Source: Haematobia irritans (taxonomy: Eukaryota > Arthropoda > Insecta > Diptera > Muscidae). Taken from it: a DNA stretch of 64,000 nucleotides. Below are positions 11,338 to 23,660 of the stretch, one piece after another (position 1 is the stretch's first letter; the number at the start of each line of letters is the position of its first letter). The stretch is taken from NCBI RefSeq assembly GCF_050003625.1, contig NC_134399.1:153382473-153446472 (forward strand). The letters run 5' to 3'. Under the pieces are notes generated by a model. The model worked only from the letters and a program-made list of their open reading frames with translations, did not search any database and had not been told where the DNA came from. The position numbers and the translations under genes were made by a program.

Positions 11338-11925
11338 TACGTATATGGGAGCTATATCTACATCTGAACCGATTTCGATGAAATGTTGCACATACCGTTA
11401 GTACTATAGAGGACTGGATCTAGCCAACTTTGAGTAAGATCGGTTAATAAATAAGGGTTCTATGGCCAAAATTGGGAAAATCGGGCTATACATATATATG
11501 GGAGCTATATCTCAATCTGAACCGATTTCGATGAAATTTTGCACATTCAGTTAGTGCTGTAGAAAATTACATGTGACCAACTTTGAGTACTATCGGTTTA
11601 TAAATAAGGGTTTTATAGCCAAATTTAAAAAAATCGGGCGGTACATATATATGGGAGCTATAGCTAAATCTGAACCGATTTCCATGATTTTGTGCACATA
11701 TAGTTAGTGCTAAAGAAGATTACATTTGGCCAACTTTGAGTACTATCGGTTCATAAATAAGGGTTTTATAGCCAAATTTAGAAAAATCGGGCGGTAAATA
11801 TATATGTGGTCTATAGCCAAATCTGAACCGATTTCCATGATTTTGTGAATATAGTTAGTACTATAGAAGATTACATTTAGTCAACTTTGAGTAAGATCGG
11901 TTGATAAAAAAGGTTTTTCTTTAGA

Positions 11926-13570
11926 AAGAAAATTTTGACAAATTTCCTACTGAAATAAAATTTTGAAAAAAAATTGTTATAGAATTTTTTATAGAATTTT
12001 GAAAAATTTTTTTATAGAAATAACATTTTTACAAAATTTTCTGTAGAAGCAAAATTAAAACAAAAAATTTATTGAATAAAATTTTGACAAAATATTCTAT
12101 GACGAAAATTTTTATGGAAAATTTTTTGAAAAAAAATCTGTGGAAATAAAATGTTGATAATTTTCTATAGAAATAAAATTTTGACAAAATTTTCTATTGA
12201 AAAAAAATGATACAATTTTCTACAGAAAGAAAATTTTGACAAAATTTTCTATAGAAATAAAAGTTTGACAAAATCTTCTATAGAAATAAAATTTTGACAA
12301 AAGTTTCTATAGAAATAAAATTTTGATAAAATTTTCTATAGAAATAAAATTTTGACAAAATTTTCAATAGAAATAAAATTTTGACAAAATTTTTTATAGA
12401 AATAACATTTTGACAAAATGTTCTATAGAAATAAAATTTTGACAACATTTTCTATAGAAGTAAAATTTTGATAAAATGTTCTATAGAAATAAAATTTTGA
12501 CAAAATTTTCTATATATGTAAAATTTTGAAAAAATTTTCAATAGAAATAAAATTTTGAAAAAAAATTCTATAGAAATAACATTTTGACAAAATGTTCTAT
12601 AGAAATAAAATTTTGACAAAATATTCTATAAAAATATAATGTTGATAAGGTTTTCTTTAAAAATAAAATTTTGGCAAAATTTTCTATAAAAATGAAATGT
12701 TGACATAATTTTCTATAGAAATAAAATTTTGACAAAATCTTCTATGGAAATACAATTTTGATAAATTTTTCTATGGAAATAAAATTTTGACAAAATTTTC
12801 TATAGAAATTACATTTTATCTAAATTTGTTGTTGTGTGGTGTCAGCAACAGAAATGAGTGGACAACACCAGTGACATAGGTTTTAACCTTATTTATTTAT
12901 TATATTCCCGTCCCCCGATGATTTCCGAAGGAGATCGAAATATCGAATTATAAAAAAATAAAACAGAAACCTCGAGCTTGAATTTACAAAAGAAAACATA
13001 AGGAAATAATATTTTGACAAAGTTTTCTGTAGAAATAAAATTTTGACAAATAAACTTATGACAAAATTTTCTGTCCAAATAAAATGTTGACAAAATTTCA
13101 TTTCTATAGAAATATTTATTTATTTATATTTGTAAAACCAACACAACAAGAACTACTTTTATTTATATGCGAGAGTGTTGGACGCATTGGAGTAAAATAT
13201 AATATTTAACGTAAAATACAATATTGGGATGTTGAAATAATTTTTATAGAAATTAAATGTTGAAAAAATTTGTTACAAAAGTAAAATTTTCACAAAATTT
13301 CCTATGGGAATAATATGTTGACAAAATTTTTTATAGAAATAAAATTTTGATAGAATGTTCTATGGAAATCAAATTTTGACAAATATTTCTATGGAAATAA
13401 AATTTTGATAACTTTTTTTTTATAGAAATAAAATTTTCACAAAATTTTCTATAGAAATAAAATTTTAACAAAATTTTTGATAGAAATAAAATTTTGACAA
13501 AACTTTCTATAGAAATAATATTTTGAAATAATATTTTTCTATAGAAATAAAATTTTAACAAAGTAAGATT
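11926..13570 (-). repeat. MS28 minisatellite array with two interruptions
   Basis: Roughly 40 units in reverse orientation, densest at 12070-12830. Unique interruptions lie at about 12831-13004, which includes a CCCGTCCCCCGATG tract, and at about 13108-13225, which begins with TTTATTTATTTAT. No end of the element is visible. Confidence 0.8.
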
Positions 13571-13599
13571 TTTTTCTTAGTTTTTTGGTAAAATGTGAT

Positions 13600-13740
13600 C
13601 CATCTTTGGGACCGGTGAATTGGACGCCTATGTTGTGCGATTTAACGCCTTTAGACTATTTTGTGGGCCTATGTTAAAGCTCATATCTATACAGAATAGC
13701 CTGCCTGTATAGATACAAGCTTTAACCTGTATACATTTAT
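13600..13740 (+). pseudogene. Tc1/mariner-superfamily transposase, C-terminal relic
   Basis: One frame gives GPVNWTPMLCDLTPLDYF; after a one-base frame slip it continues WAYVKAHIYTE, a stop, then PACIDTSF. This is the third-catalytic-residue region of the same insect transposase family whose first-Asp region lies at 10070-10275. The motif C(D)LTPLDYF-WGYVK and the spacing are from family knowledge. The frameshift and stop show it is dead. Confidence 0.68.
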
Positions 13741-15671
13741 GGTGTCTGATTCCAATATTTCGATGTCTTACAAACGGTTTGGTGATAGCTTTAAATATCA
13801 TTACAATAGCGAACAATTTCGCAGTAGTAATGAAGTTGTTCCTTGCTTCATTTTTAGCTCTCACATAGACATATATTGTTCTATATTTATTGTATTACTT
13901 TGATCTAAAATGCATTTCTTTTATAAATCCTTTTCAATCTTGTCCCGATTGTCATCAATGTTTATGTTGTATTTCTCTAAAATGTTATTACAAAATACAT
14001 AAAGCTTGTATTTACTATTAGACTGCAATTATTAATTCATCCCCATATATTGTTTTTGCTGACATTTTCTTCATAGTTTATTTAAACTATGCCTGTAAGC
14101 AATGTTATATACAATAGAGTGGACTGAAGGCACTTGTGCTATAATAGAAAGCAATATGTGTATATCACGTTCAAAATATTAAAAATAATAATAAATACGT
14201 GAGCAATACAATTTCATTATAATATTTAATTTATATTATAAATACGAGTAGATATATTTGAATAAATAAATAAATAAAATTTTTCTGTATAGTACATAAA
14301 TTCAATTTTGAAAAATTGTATAAAACGTCAGATGATTTTTCTCAATCCGTTTATTTTTATGGGAAGTAGGGGAATTTTTCTTTGACTGCCTATGGCTATT
14401 GATATACTGTATACAGAGAATTTTCTCATCACAATCTAATACTTTTCTATTTCTTTTGATTATGTACTTCAACATATAAAAATATGGTTCCATGGACTTT
14501 TTGCCGCTGGCACTATTGCCATTCAGGAAACCATTGAAGTCAAATGTCGGCGGGGAATTTACGAAATAAAATAAAAACGAATGATGTAAAAATTGACATA
14601 CCACACTCCATGCACTAGACGTATATACCTGGGTGGTCAGATAAATACATATTTTCCCCCACTGATACAAAAACAATTTACAATGGATACGAAATGATTT
14701 CCTTAAAACAAAAATTGTTTCAGATTGGGTCAAAATTATGTGCAACCATCATATAAACTGATCAGAATATGTTTTCTTGAAACTCATCCGATTCTGTTGA
14801 AATCAGTGTGAGATGTAGTAACAGTCGTCTATAATTACTCAGCAAAAAACTGCTTTCCAGGCGCATATCAGCAATACTTCAAATTTGGCAATTATGACTT
14901 ACCATCACCGGTCTATTTGGGTTACCATACGTCATATTATCATACGTATTGCCACCTAGCAAATATTCATAAAGAATATATAAAAATATTTTTATAATTT
15001 TTGTGAATAGATATTTTTATGAAAATCGGTTTCTTGAATCCAGAGCATGTCTAATTTTAAATAGTTTTGTTATTTTATATAACACTTTTATCGAAGTTTC
15101 CATTTTAATATCATAAAAATCTCATATTATGCAACAAGTTTGAGTCTTCTCATAAAAATGAGATCAGTTATAAAATATTGTTTTCTGAATTGATGGAAAT
15201 CACATCACGTTTAAACGACAAAATGGAAAATTCAACAATTTGTTCGTGTACTCAACCATAAATGCAACAAAATAACTCTGAAATATTTGTTTGAACAAAG
15301 AAAATAGTGTGAATTTTGTAGAGTATTTTCTCATCATAAACATTTATAGTCTCATTTTTATCTACTTGCACTGACCATAAAATATGGTAAAAATAGTTTC
15401 CATTAAATACCCACATATCCCGATGCAAACAATAAAGAAATTGGAAGCCAAATAGATGTATTGTGTGATTCATAGGAGACTGGCCGAATATTATAGCTGA
15501 AACCTACAAGTTGTTATATAGCTATGGGTAATTTTATGTTATAAACTGGTGAACCCTCAAACAAACAAAAAAAAAAAAAATAGCTTCTGTAACATATACT
15601 CCCAAACACATTCTGCTTCAAGCAAATATATTTGCAGGATTAGTCCAAACAAAATTTTCTTTGTGTGCATA
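13741..15671. other. Unique DNA; no gene recognised
   Basis: There is an AAAT simple repeat near 14262. The longest frame is 147 codons on the minus strand at 14302-14745. It has no recognisable domain or signal peptide and lies in AT-rich sequence, so I do not call it. The stretch is otherwise featureless to me. Confidence 0.4.
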
Positions 15672-17388
15672 TATTTTTATACCCACCACTATAGAATGGT
15701 GACGGTGGTATAATAAGTTTGTCATTCCGTTTGTAACACATCGAAATATTGATTTCCGACTATATAAAGTATATATATTCTTGATCAGGGAGAAATTCTA
15801 AGACGATATAAGCATGTCCGTCTGTCTGTCTGTTGTAATCACGCTGCAGCCTTCAATAATAGCGCTATCGTCCTGAAATTTGGCACAGATTCGTCTTTTG
15901 TTTGCAGGCAGGTCAAGTTCGAAGATGGTCTATATCGGTCCAAGTTTTGATATAGTCCCCATATAAACCGACCACTCGATTTGGGGTTTTGGGCTTATAA
16001 AAACTGTAGTTTTTATCCAATTTGCCTGAAATTGTAATTCTAGAGGTATTTGAGGACCATCAAAAAGTGTACCGAAAATGGTCCATGTTTTGGTATAGCC
16101 CCCATATAAACCGATTTCCCGATTATGCTTCTTTGGCGTGTACTTCGTAGAGAGGTATGCCGAAAATGGGGTGTATCCGATCTTCCGATTTTACTTCTTG
16201 GTTTTCCAGAATCCGTAATTTTTACCAAATTTGCCTCAAATCGGAAATCTAGAGGTATTCTAGGAAAATAGAGAGATGTGCCGAAAATGATGATTATCGG
16301 TCCATGTTTTTATATAGCCCCCATATAGACCGATCTCCCGATTTCACTTCTTGGGCTTCTAGAATCCGTAGTTTTTATCCAATTTGCCTGAAATTTGAAA
16401 TCTAGAGGTATTCTAGGAAAATAAAGAGATCTGCCGAAAATGGTGATTATCGGGTCATGTTTCGATATAGCCCCCATATAGACCGATCTCCCAATTTATT
16501 TTCTTTACCCAATTTGCCTGAAATTGGAAATCTAGAGGTATTCTAGGAAAATAAAGAGATCTGCCGAAAATGGTGATTATCGGACCATGTTTCAATATAG
16601 CCCACATATAGACCGATCTCCAGATTTACTTCTTGGGTTTCTAGAATCCGTAGTTTTTCTCCAATTTGCCTGAAATTGAAAATCTAGTATATATTGAGTA
16701 TCGGTACAGTTTTTGATATAGCCATCTTAAAAACCGGCCCTCCAATTTGGGGTCTAGATTCTAGAACTACAATTGAAGGTGCTGAATACTGCGTGTATCC
16801 TTCCATGTTTTGGTATATTTAGCCCCCATTACACCGAACTCCAGATTTAACTTCTAGGGTTTCTAGAAATTGTAGTTTTTATCTGATTTGCCACAAATTG
16901 AAAATATACTAGCATTTTAGACCCTTAACAAAGTGCATATGATTTAGTTTTATCGGTCCATTTGGTAAGGCCTCCATATAGACCGATTTCACTTATTGAG
17001 TGTATAGAAGGCGTACTGATCATGAAAATTGTTGGAAAGTGAATGCAAAATATCCAGATTTTACTTCTTGTAGTCATTTAAATAATTAGGATGAAAATTC
17101 ACAGATTTTAGATTTCAAATCAAGGCGTTATTTCATCATTTTCTTGCACACTTACAAGAGATGTTTATGATTCCTCTAAAACTCAAACAAAAAATGGTTC
17201 TTATAAATTCAGAATCTAATCTAGTCTTCATAGGTAAAATCTTTACATTTATCTGTGGGAAGCGTACTGGTTGAACTGATCTATCGTAAAAACCCCCTGA
17301 AATTTTCAAAGGAAACTATTATATTTGATTCATGGTGGTGGGTATTTAAGATTCGGCCCGGCCGAACTTACTACTGTATATACTTGTT
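15672..17388 (+). mobile_element. HLE-3 element, near full length
   Basis: The 5' end is TATACCCACCACTATAG with an inverted copy close behind, then the AACACATCGAAATATTGAT tract and a CCGTCTGTCTGTCTG run. The middle has about eight repeats of roughly 150 nt with the words TATAGCCCCCATATAGACCG and CTTCTAGAATCCGTAG. The 3' part has the inverted subterminal motif ATGGTGGTGGGTATTTAAGA, the hairpin TTCGGCCCGGCCGAA, and ends TACTTGTT at 17388. No coding is seen. The architecture (5' subterminal motif, inverted 3' copy, hairpin, end) matches Helentron-type HINE/DINE elements; that assignment is inference. Confidence 0.75.
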
Positions 17389-17753
17389 AAGACTCCAATT
17401 TGTTACTTCCATTTTTTTACTTGCAGCACATTTTCTCGGTCTTCTTTCTAAACACATATATGTTTATAGGCAATTTCTAAATTAATAAGCTAGTTTATGA
17501 ATATTATATGCTTGCACGTAAAAATAATGTGCTAAAAAATTGAGTTCCAAACATATAATTTGTACACCGAAACATATGAAAACGTTGACCTCTGATATTA
17601 TATTTGATTTCAGACACATTTTGATGCTTGTTTTACGTGAACATATGATATGTTAAGAAGAACTTTGACCCAGAAAAATATAATATGTGTGGAAGCATAT
17701 TCCCCCAAAGAGGATTGTGTTCTTGCTGAAATTAAATTAATGTAAATTATTTA
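17389..17753. other. AT-rich gap between elements; no gene seen
   Basis: It may include a short MITE remnant around TTTGTACACCGAAACATATG (about 17550) related to the next element. Nothing else is recognised. Confidence 0.35.
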
Positions 17754-18292
17754 CACCGAAAAATTAACACTTGATTTAACTTATTTTTATTTAAAAGAAA
17801 TATTTAAAATAATAAAATTTAAAATTTAACTACAAAAAAATTTTAATTTTATTATTTTTTTTCGAAAATTTCCACAGCCCAATGAAATTTTCCTTTTCTT
17901 AAGTATGTCTCAAACATTTTATGAACTAAGCGTGGGTATAAATTTCAATCACCGTACACATAAGTTCAATATGAACTAAAGCAAATGAACATTTTTATAC
18001 GATTGTCAAAAATAGTAATAAATAGTAAGAAATATTGCGTGGTTAAAATGATCATGATTTGGCGCCAATGAGTTTTTTTTTTCTTTATTTTTAGTTCATT
18101 TTTTCATCTATGATAGGGTGTAATTTCGTGAGTGGTGGTTAAGAAGTACACCAGGGCATTACATTTTCGAGGCTTTAATGACGCTTTGTGGAAATCTCAA
18201 AATGAGTATGAGTATAAAATGAATATAATTTAGTTCAAATTTCGCACGAGGTAGTTTATCCTTGATATAAAACAGTTTACTTTTTTTCTGTG
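17754..18292 (+). mobile_element. CACAG-type MITE with TA flanks
   Basis: The ends are CACCGAAAAA at 17754 and TTTTTTTCTGTG ending at 18292, flanked by TA on both sides. The body is homologous over its length to 30985-31488, for example the words ATGATTTGGCGCCAAT, CATAAGTTCAATATGAAC and ACGCTTTGTGGAAATCTC. Non-coding, 539 bp. TA duplication suggests Tc1/mariner-type mobilisation. Confidence 0.72.
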
Positions 18293-18354
18293 TATCGCAA
18301 AGTATAAATAATAAAAGTATAAGTCGAAATGATAATTTTTGTTTGTCGCAACCA

Positions 18355-18510
18355 CACTGAAAAAAAGCATGCCCGATTCCAAAGATTTTGTCTTTACACT
18401 AATGATTTTTGTATTGATTCTGAGCCAAAGAAGCGGAGAATTCGATGTTTCCTTACCAAAGTATGCTAAGTCTAAAAAGTGAATTTTACAGGAAACAAGA
18501 TCAAAGTATG
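18355..18510 (+). mobile_element. CACTGAA-type MITE, 3' truncated
   Basis: It starts CACTGAAAAAAAGCATG and shares the tract around CCAAAGATTTTGTCTTTAC with the copy at 23661. It stops where an HLE-1 5' end begins at 18511. Confidence 0.55.
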
Positions 18511-18607
18511 TTTTTATACCTTGCTCCACACTGTGGAACAGGGTATTATAAGTTAGTGCATATGATTGCAACACCCAGAAGGAGACGAGATAGACACATG
18601 GTGTCTT
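18511..18607 (+). mobile_element. HLE-1 5' terminal fragment
   Basis: TTTTTATACCTTGCTCCACA, followed by its inverted copy ending in AACAGGGTATTATAAG and an AGACGAGATAGAC tract, as in the complements at 25640-25754 and 61740-61836. It is cut at 18607 by MS28 sequence. Confidence 0.7.
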
Positions 18608-18759
18608 TTTGTCAAAATTTTCTATAGAAATAAAATTTTGACAAAATTTTTTGTAAAAATAAAATTTTGACAAAATTTTCTATAGAAATAACATTTTGAC
18701 AATGTTTTCCATAAAAATAAAATTTTGGTAGATTATTTTTGGCTCGAGTGGCAACCATG
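18608..18759 (-). mobile_element. MS28 fragment with one terminus
   Basis: Four to five units followed by GGCTCGAGTGGCAACCATG, the MS28 right end also present at 32535-32553. The left end is missing. Confidence 0.7.
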
Positions 18760-19694
18760 AATATGAACCGATATGGACCAATTTTTGTGTGATTAGGGAT
18801 CGGCTATATATAACTATAGACCGATATGGACCAATTTTGGCATGGTTATTAGTGGTCTTATACTAACACCACGTTGCAAATTTCACCCGGATCGGATGAA
18901 TTTTGCTCTTCCAATAGGCTCCGGAGATCAAATCTGGGGAACGGTTTATATGGGAGCTATATATAATTATGGACCGATATGGGCCAATTCTTGCATGGTT
19001 GTTAGAGACCATATTCTAACACCACGTACCAAATTTCAACCGGATCGGATGAATTTTGCTCCTCTAAGAGGCTCCGGAGGTCAAATCTGGTGATCGGCAT
19101 ATATGGGGGGCTATATATAATTATGGGTCGATGTGGACCAATTTTTGCATGGTCATTAGAGAACATACACCAACACCATGTACCAAATTTCAGCCGGATC
19201 GAATGAAATTTGCTTCTCTTAGAACCTCCGCAAGCCAAATCGGGGGATCGGTTTATATGGGGGCTATATATAATTATGGACCGATGTGGACCAATTTTTG
19301 CATGGTTGTTAGAGACCATATACTAACAGCATGTACCAAATTTCTGCCGGATCGGATGAAATTTGCTTCTCTTAGAGTAATCGCAAGCCAAATTTGGGGG
19401 TCCGTTTATATGGGGGCTATACGTAAAAGTGGACCGATATGGCCCATTTGCAATACCATTCGACCTACATCAATAACAACTACTTGTGCCAAGTTTCAAG
19501 TCGATTGCTTGTTTCGTTCGGAAGTTAGCGTGATTTCAACAGACGGACGGATGGACGGACATGCTCAGATCGACTCAGAATTTAACCACGACCCAGAATA
19601 TATATACTTTATGGGGTCTTAGAGCAATATTTCGATGTGTTACAAACGGAATGACAAAGTTAATATACCCCCATCCTATGGTGGAGGGTATAAA
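18760..19694 (-). mobile_element. HLE-2 fragment with intact 5' end
   Basis: The 5' end, read on the minus strand, is TATACCCTCCACCATAGG at about 19694. Internal units repeat every 153 nt: the word TATGGG(G/A)GCTAT begins at about 18949, 19102, 19255 and 19409. Because 153 is divisible by three, long frames stay open on both strands (for example 163 aa at 19131-19622); they are not genes. The 3' end is missing. Confidence 0.78.
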
Positions 19695-20706
19695 ATAAGG
19701 ACTTTTCCCTATCGAGACATTTGTATATTGATGCTCACTTCATACCGGTATACCTGGTAAATAAAAATGGACCGAATCCATCAATTCGTCCATTTTCTAT
19801 TAACAACTTCAGATACCGCCGTATACCATGATGGGTTTTGATAAATATTCTGCTGGACTATGAAGTCATATTATTCCTTATGCATCTGTGGGTGTGAGAG
19901 GCGTCAAATTTAAGAAAGTGTTAAACAAATCATTTGTATACCAGTAATGCCGTTACTATGACGCTTCATATCATCCGAGTACGCGGGACTAATACGCTGG
20001 GATGACTCAGATAGACATCGTTCTCTGGACTGTGATGTAAACCTCAATTGAAGTGGTAACGCCATTTGATGTGATGTATATCACAGAAAAACCAACTCAA
20101 ACCTAAATTCAAAAACCACCCGCACCAGTTTTTGACTTGGTTATTTGTTTGAGGAGAAGTGGAAATTTGTTTACATTAAATGCTTCGAATTTTTTTTCAT
20201 ACAATTTTTCATTGATGGTTTTTGGTTTGGGCGATTAAGTACGTGCTCGCCTTTAACGATGCTAGCGATGATGATGATGCTGATGATAGTTTGTTTGATT
20301 TCGAAATCAATAAAACGCTTTGCCCCGCTCACCCATAGAATACCGAATCCATTCGTTCGTTAAAAAAATGCCTTAGTAGATTATAAATTGCGTCAAAATA
20401 TTATCACAAGGATTCTCCACCATTTATTACAGATTGATGTGATGGTTGTAAATGTTACGAGGATGCCTTCGTTATACATAATCGACCGTTTGTTTATTTT
20501 CCATTTAAATGTACAGGCATTAAGAACACAAAAAAAAAAATGATAAACCATCTTGTGAAGATTAGTTTTTTTCAGAAAATGTATTAAATTATAAGGAGGT
20601 ATGCATTGGGTGGTATTCATACAACATTTACACTTCGACAATTGTGGTATCACAGGAAATGAATTTTTCCCATAAATCTTAGAAATTGATTTAGTTTTCA
20701 AATATA
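19695..20706. other. Unique DNA; no gene recognised
   Basis: There is a short GATGATGATGATGCTGATGA microsatellite near 20262. Frames of 72 and 124 codons at 20145 and 20393 have no recognisable domain. Nothing else is seen. Confidence 0.4.
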
Positions 20707-22508
20707 AACAAGTATAAACGGCCGTAAGTTCGGCCAGGCCGAACCTTATGTACCCTGTTATACACAATCGAATTACTTGGGTTGTGGTATCTTAAATCGT
20801 TTTCTAAATTGTGAGTTAGTCCACACGTGGTATATATTAGAGAAAAAGGTATATAAGTCTACAAATAATTACGAAACGATATGGACTTTTGCACGGTACG
20901 TAGGGAGCCAGAATTGAAATATGGGGGTCGCTTATATGGGGGCTATATACCATTATGAATTTGATATGGACCAATTTTTGTGTGATTGGGGATCGATTTA
21001 TATGAGGGCTATATATAACTATAGACCGGTATGTACCTAGTTAGGCATGGTTGTTAACGGCCATATACTAGCACAATGTACCAAATTTCAACTCACTCGG
21101 ATGAAATTTGCTCCTCCAAGAGGTTCCAAAACCAAATCTCGGGATCGGTTTATATGGGGCTATGTACGATTATGGACTGATATGGACCACTTTTGGCATG
21201 GCTGTTAAATATCATATACTACCACCACGTACCAAATTTCAACCAGTTCGGATGAATTTTGCTTCTCCAAAAGGCACCGGAGGTCAACTCTGGGGATCGG
21301 TTTATATTGAGGCTATATATAATTATGGACTGATATGAACCAATTCATGCATGGTTGTTGGATACCATATACTAACATCACGTATCAAATTTCAACCGAA
21401 TCGGATGAATTTTGTTCTTCCAAGGGGCTCCGGAGGCCAAATCAGGGGATCGGTTTATATGGGGGCTATATATAATTATGGACTGATATGAACCAATTCA
21501 TGCATGGTTGGATGATGGATACCATATACTAACATCACGTACCAAATTTCAACCGAATCCGATGAGTTTTGCTATTCCAAGGGGCTCCGGAGGTCAAATC
21601 TGGGGATCGGTTTATATGGGGGCTATACATAATTATGGACCGATTTCGACCAATTTTTGCATGGGTGTTTGACGCCATATATTAATACCACGTACTAAAT
21701 ATCAACTGAATCAGATGAATTTTAGTCTTCCAAGAGGCTCCGGAGGTCAAATCTGGCGATCGGTTTATATGGAGCTATATATAATTATGCACCGATGTGG
21801 ACCAATGCACCGATGTGGACCAAATGGTCATTAGAGACCATATACTAACACCATGTACCAAATTTCAGCCGGATAGGATGAAATTTGCTTCTCTTAGAGG
21901 CTCTGGAAACCAAATTTGGGGATCGGTTTATATGGGGGCTATATATAATTATGGACCGATATCGACCAATTTTTGTATGGTTGTTAAAGACCTTATACAA
22001 ACACAATGTACCAAATTTCAGCCGGAGCGGATGAAATTTGCTTCTCTTAGAGGCTCTGAAAGCCAAATCGGGGGACCGGTTTATATGGGGGCTATATATA
22101 ATTATGGACCGATGTGGACCAATTTTTGCATGGTTGTTAGAGACCATATACTAACACCATGTACCAAATTTCAGCCGGATCGGATGAAATTTGCTTCTCT
22201 TAGAGGGCCTGCAAGCCCTATACGTAAAAGTGAACCGATATGGCACATTTGCAATACCATCCGACCTACATCAATAACAACTACTTGTGCCAAGTTTCAA
22301 GTCGATAGCTTGTTTGGTTCGGAAGTTAGCGTGATTTCAACTGACGGACGGACGGATGGACGGACGGACGGACATGCTCAGATCGACTCAGAATTTCACC
22401 ACGACCCAGAATATATACTTTATGGGGTCTTAGAGCAATACTTCTATGTGTTACAAACGGAATGACAAAGTTAATATACCCCCCATCCTATGGTGGAGGG
22501 TATAAAAA
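20707..22508 (-). mobile_element. HLE-2 element, full length
   Basis: The 3' end AACAAGTATAAACGGCCGT with the hairpin TTCGGCCAGGCCGAA starts at 20707. The 5' end is the complement of TATACCCTCCACCATAGG-type sequence at about 22500. About ten internal units carry GGACCGATATGGACCAATTT and CAAATTTCAACCGGATCGGA-like words. A CGGACGGACGGATGG run lies near 22345. The 222-aa frame at 21797-22465 and the 100-aa antisense frame are repeat artefacts. Non-autonomous. Confidence 0.8.
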
Positions 22509-23660
22509 TACTCGAAAATTCGAATTATTCAGAGGACCTCTGCAGAAGCTAAAATTAAGTTAATCTCTACAGAAGCATATTTGGATGTACAATAAATGTA
22601 TTGACTTCCAAATTTACAGGGATGTTAATGTTTTCTGGTGTTGTCGACCATTTTTTTATCTTCAGTTGGTCCTCATCAAATTTTTCTCTAATGTAAAGCT
22701 ATGTAAACTTATGTTATGACCCAATATTTGTTTTCTGAAGGAATACTCACATCGTAAATTCCTTAACTATATATTAATGTAGTTCTTTTGCACTTATTAA
22801 CAGGTGCAAAGTGCTATGCCATATTTCAAATAATTTAAAATGATTGACAAATTCAGACATCATTACTCGTACATATATAAAATTGAATAGCTCATAATGT
22901 CGGATGTGATGTGATTTCGTAGTTAATTGTCCACACCACAGACATACGAGTATCATTGAAATGCGAACCCAATCCATTCACTGCGATTTCCATCCATATC
23001 ATAAATCATTGAGTCAATAATTTATTTATAATATCCCAATGGGTAAAATGTGTCAAATACAGTTTAACTTCATTTAAACGTCATATTTTATTCCAAAACT
23101 CCCAATCTCATAAAATGTATATGCAGCCGCCCACAAAAACCATAAACATTGAGGAGAAGAAATCTGAAAATTTTGAAAAAAAAAAAATCACAAACCAAAT
23201 AAATAAAAGTTTAGTCACAAAATATTTCACAGCCACAGGACGACAGTCAACAAATGGTCCAAGGCTGTATCAATAATAAATTAATGCCACCGGAAACATT
23301 TAAACAATACCAATAAAGCGTAAAGTTATCAATGACATTGATGTTTTGTGTGATCCTATAAATCATTTGTCAATTAGTATGGCACTCTCCATGCAAATGA
23401 AGTGTGAAATTTTGTTCATAAACAAATAAATCTAAAAGTAAAGTCTTTTGAATGTGGCCAAATAATGGGAAGCTTTTTAAAAAATCGACATAAGAAACAC
23501 GGCACATTGTTTTCTACAAGAAATAAAACTTTTGGGAGAGCGATATGGACAATTAATGAGCGAGCATTTTAAATTTGGAAACTAAAATGTCATATGGAGC
23601 CATAAACGTTGTATTCTGTTTAAATGGTACCTTGGCGTGGGATTTTCTTTAGTGCATCAA
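22509..23660. other. Unique AT-rich DNA; no gene recognised
   Basis: No repeat family of this window matches and no frame longer than 67 codons occurs. No feature can be supported. Confidence 0.4.

Larger units (their letters stand above)
10487..11925 (-). mobile_element. HLE-1 copy carrying the same nested elements as 5955-7837
   Basis: The 3' end AACAAGTAAGTACAGTAG starts at 10487 and is followed by the hairpin GTCGGGCGGGCCGAC. The internal units of about 147-153 nt (GAACCGATTTCGATGAAAT at 11371, 11518, 11664 and 11810) are in register. The CAGTGTTGCC element at 10672 and its MS28 insert occupy the same sites as in the 6-8 kb copy. The 5' end is lost near 11925 in array sequence. Confidence 0.75.

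Noticed and set aside
14302..14745. 147-codon minus-strand frame
   Set aside because: It is near the length expected by chance somewhere in 64 kb of such DNA on six frames, and shows no signal peptide, domain or codon bias.
21797..22465. 222-codon open frame with repeated VYMGAIYNYGP and KFQPDRMKF motifs
   Set aside because: It is the translation of HLE-2 153-nt repeats. The antisense frame is equally open and the same words occur in all HLE-2 copies (19.1, 43.0, 46.2 and 55.0 kb).
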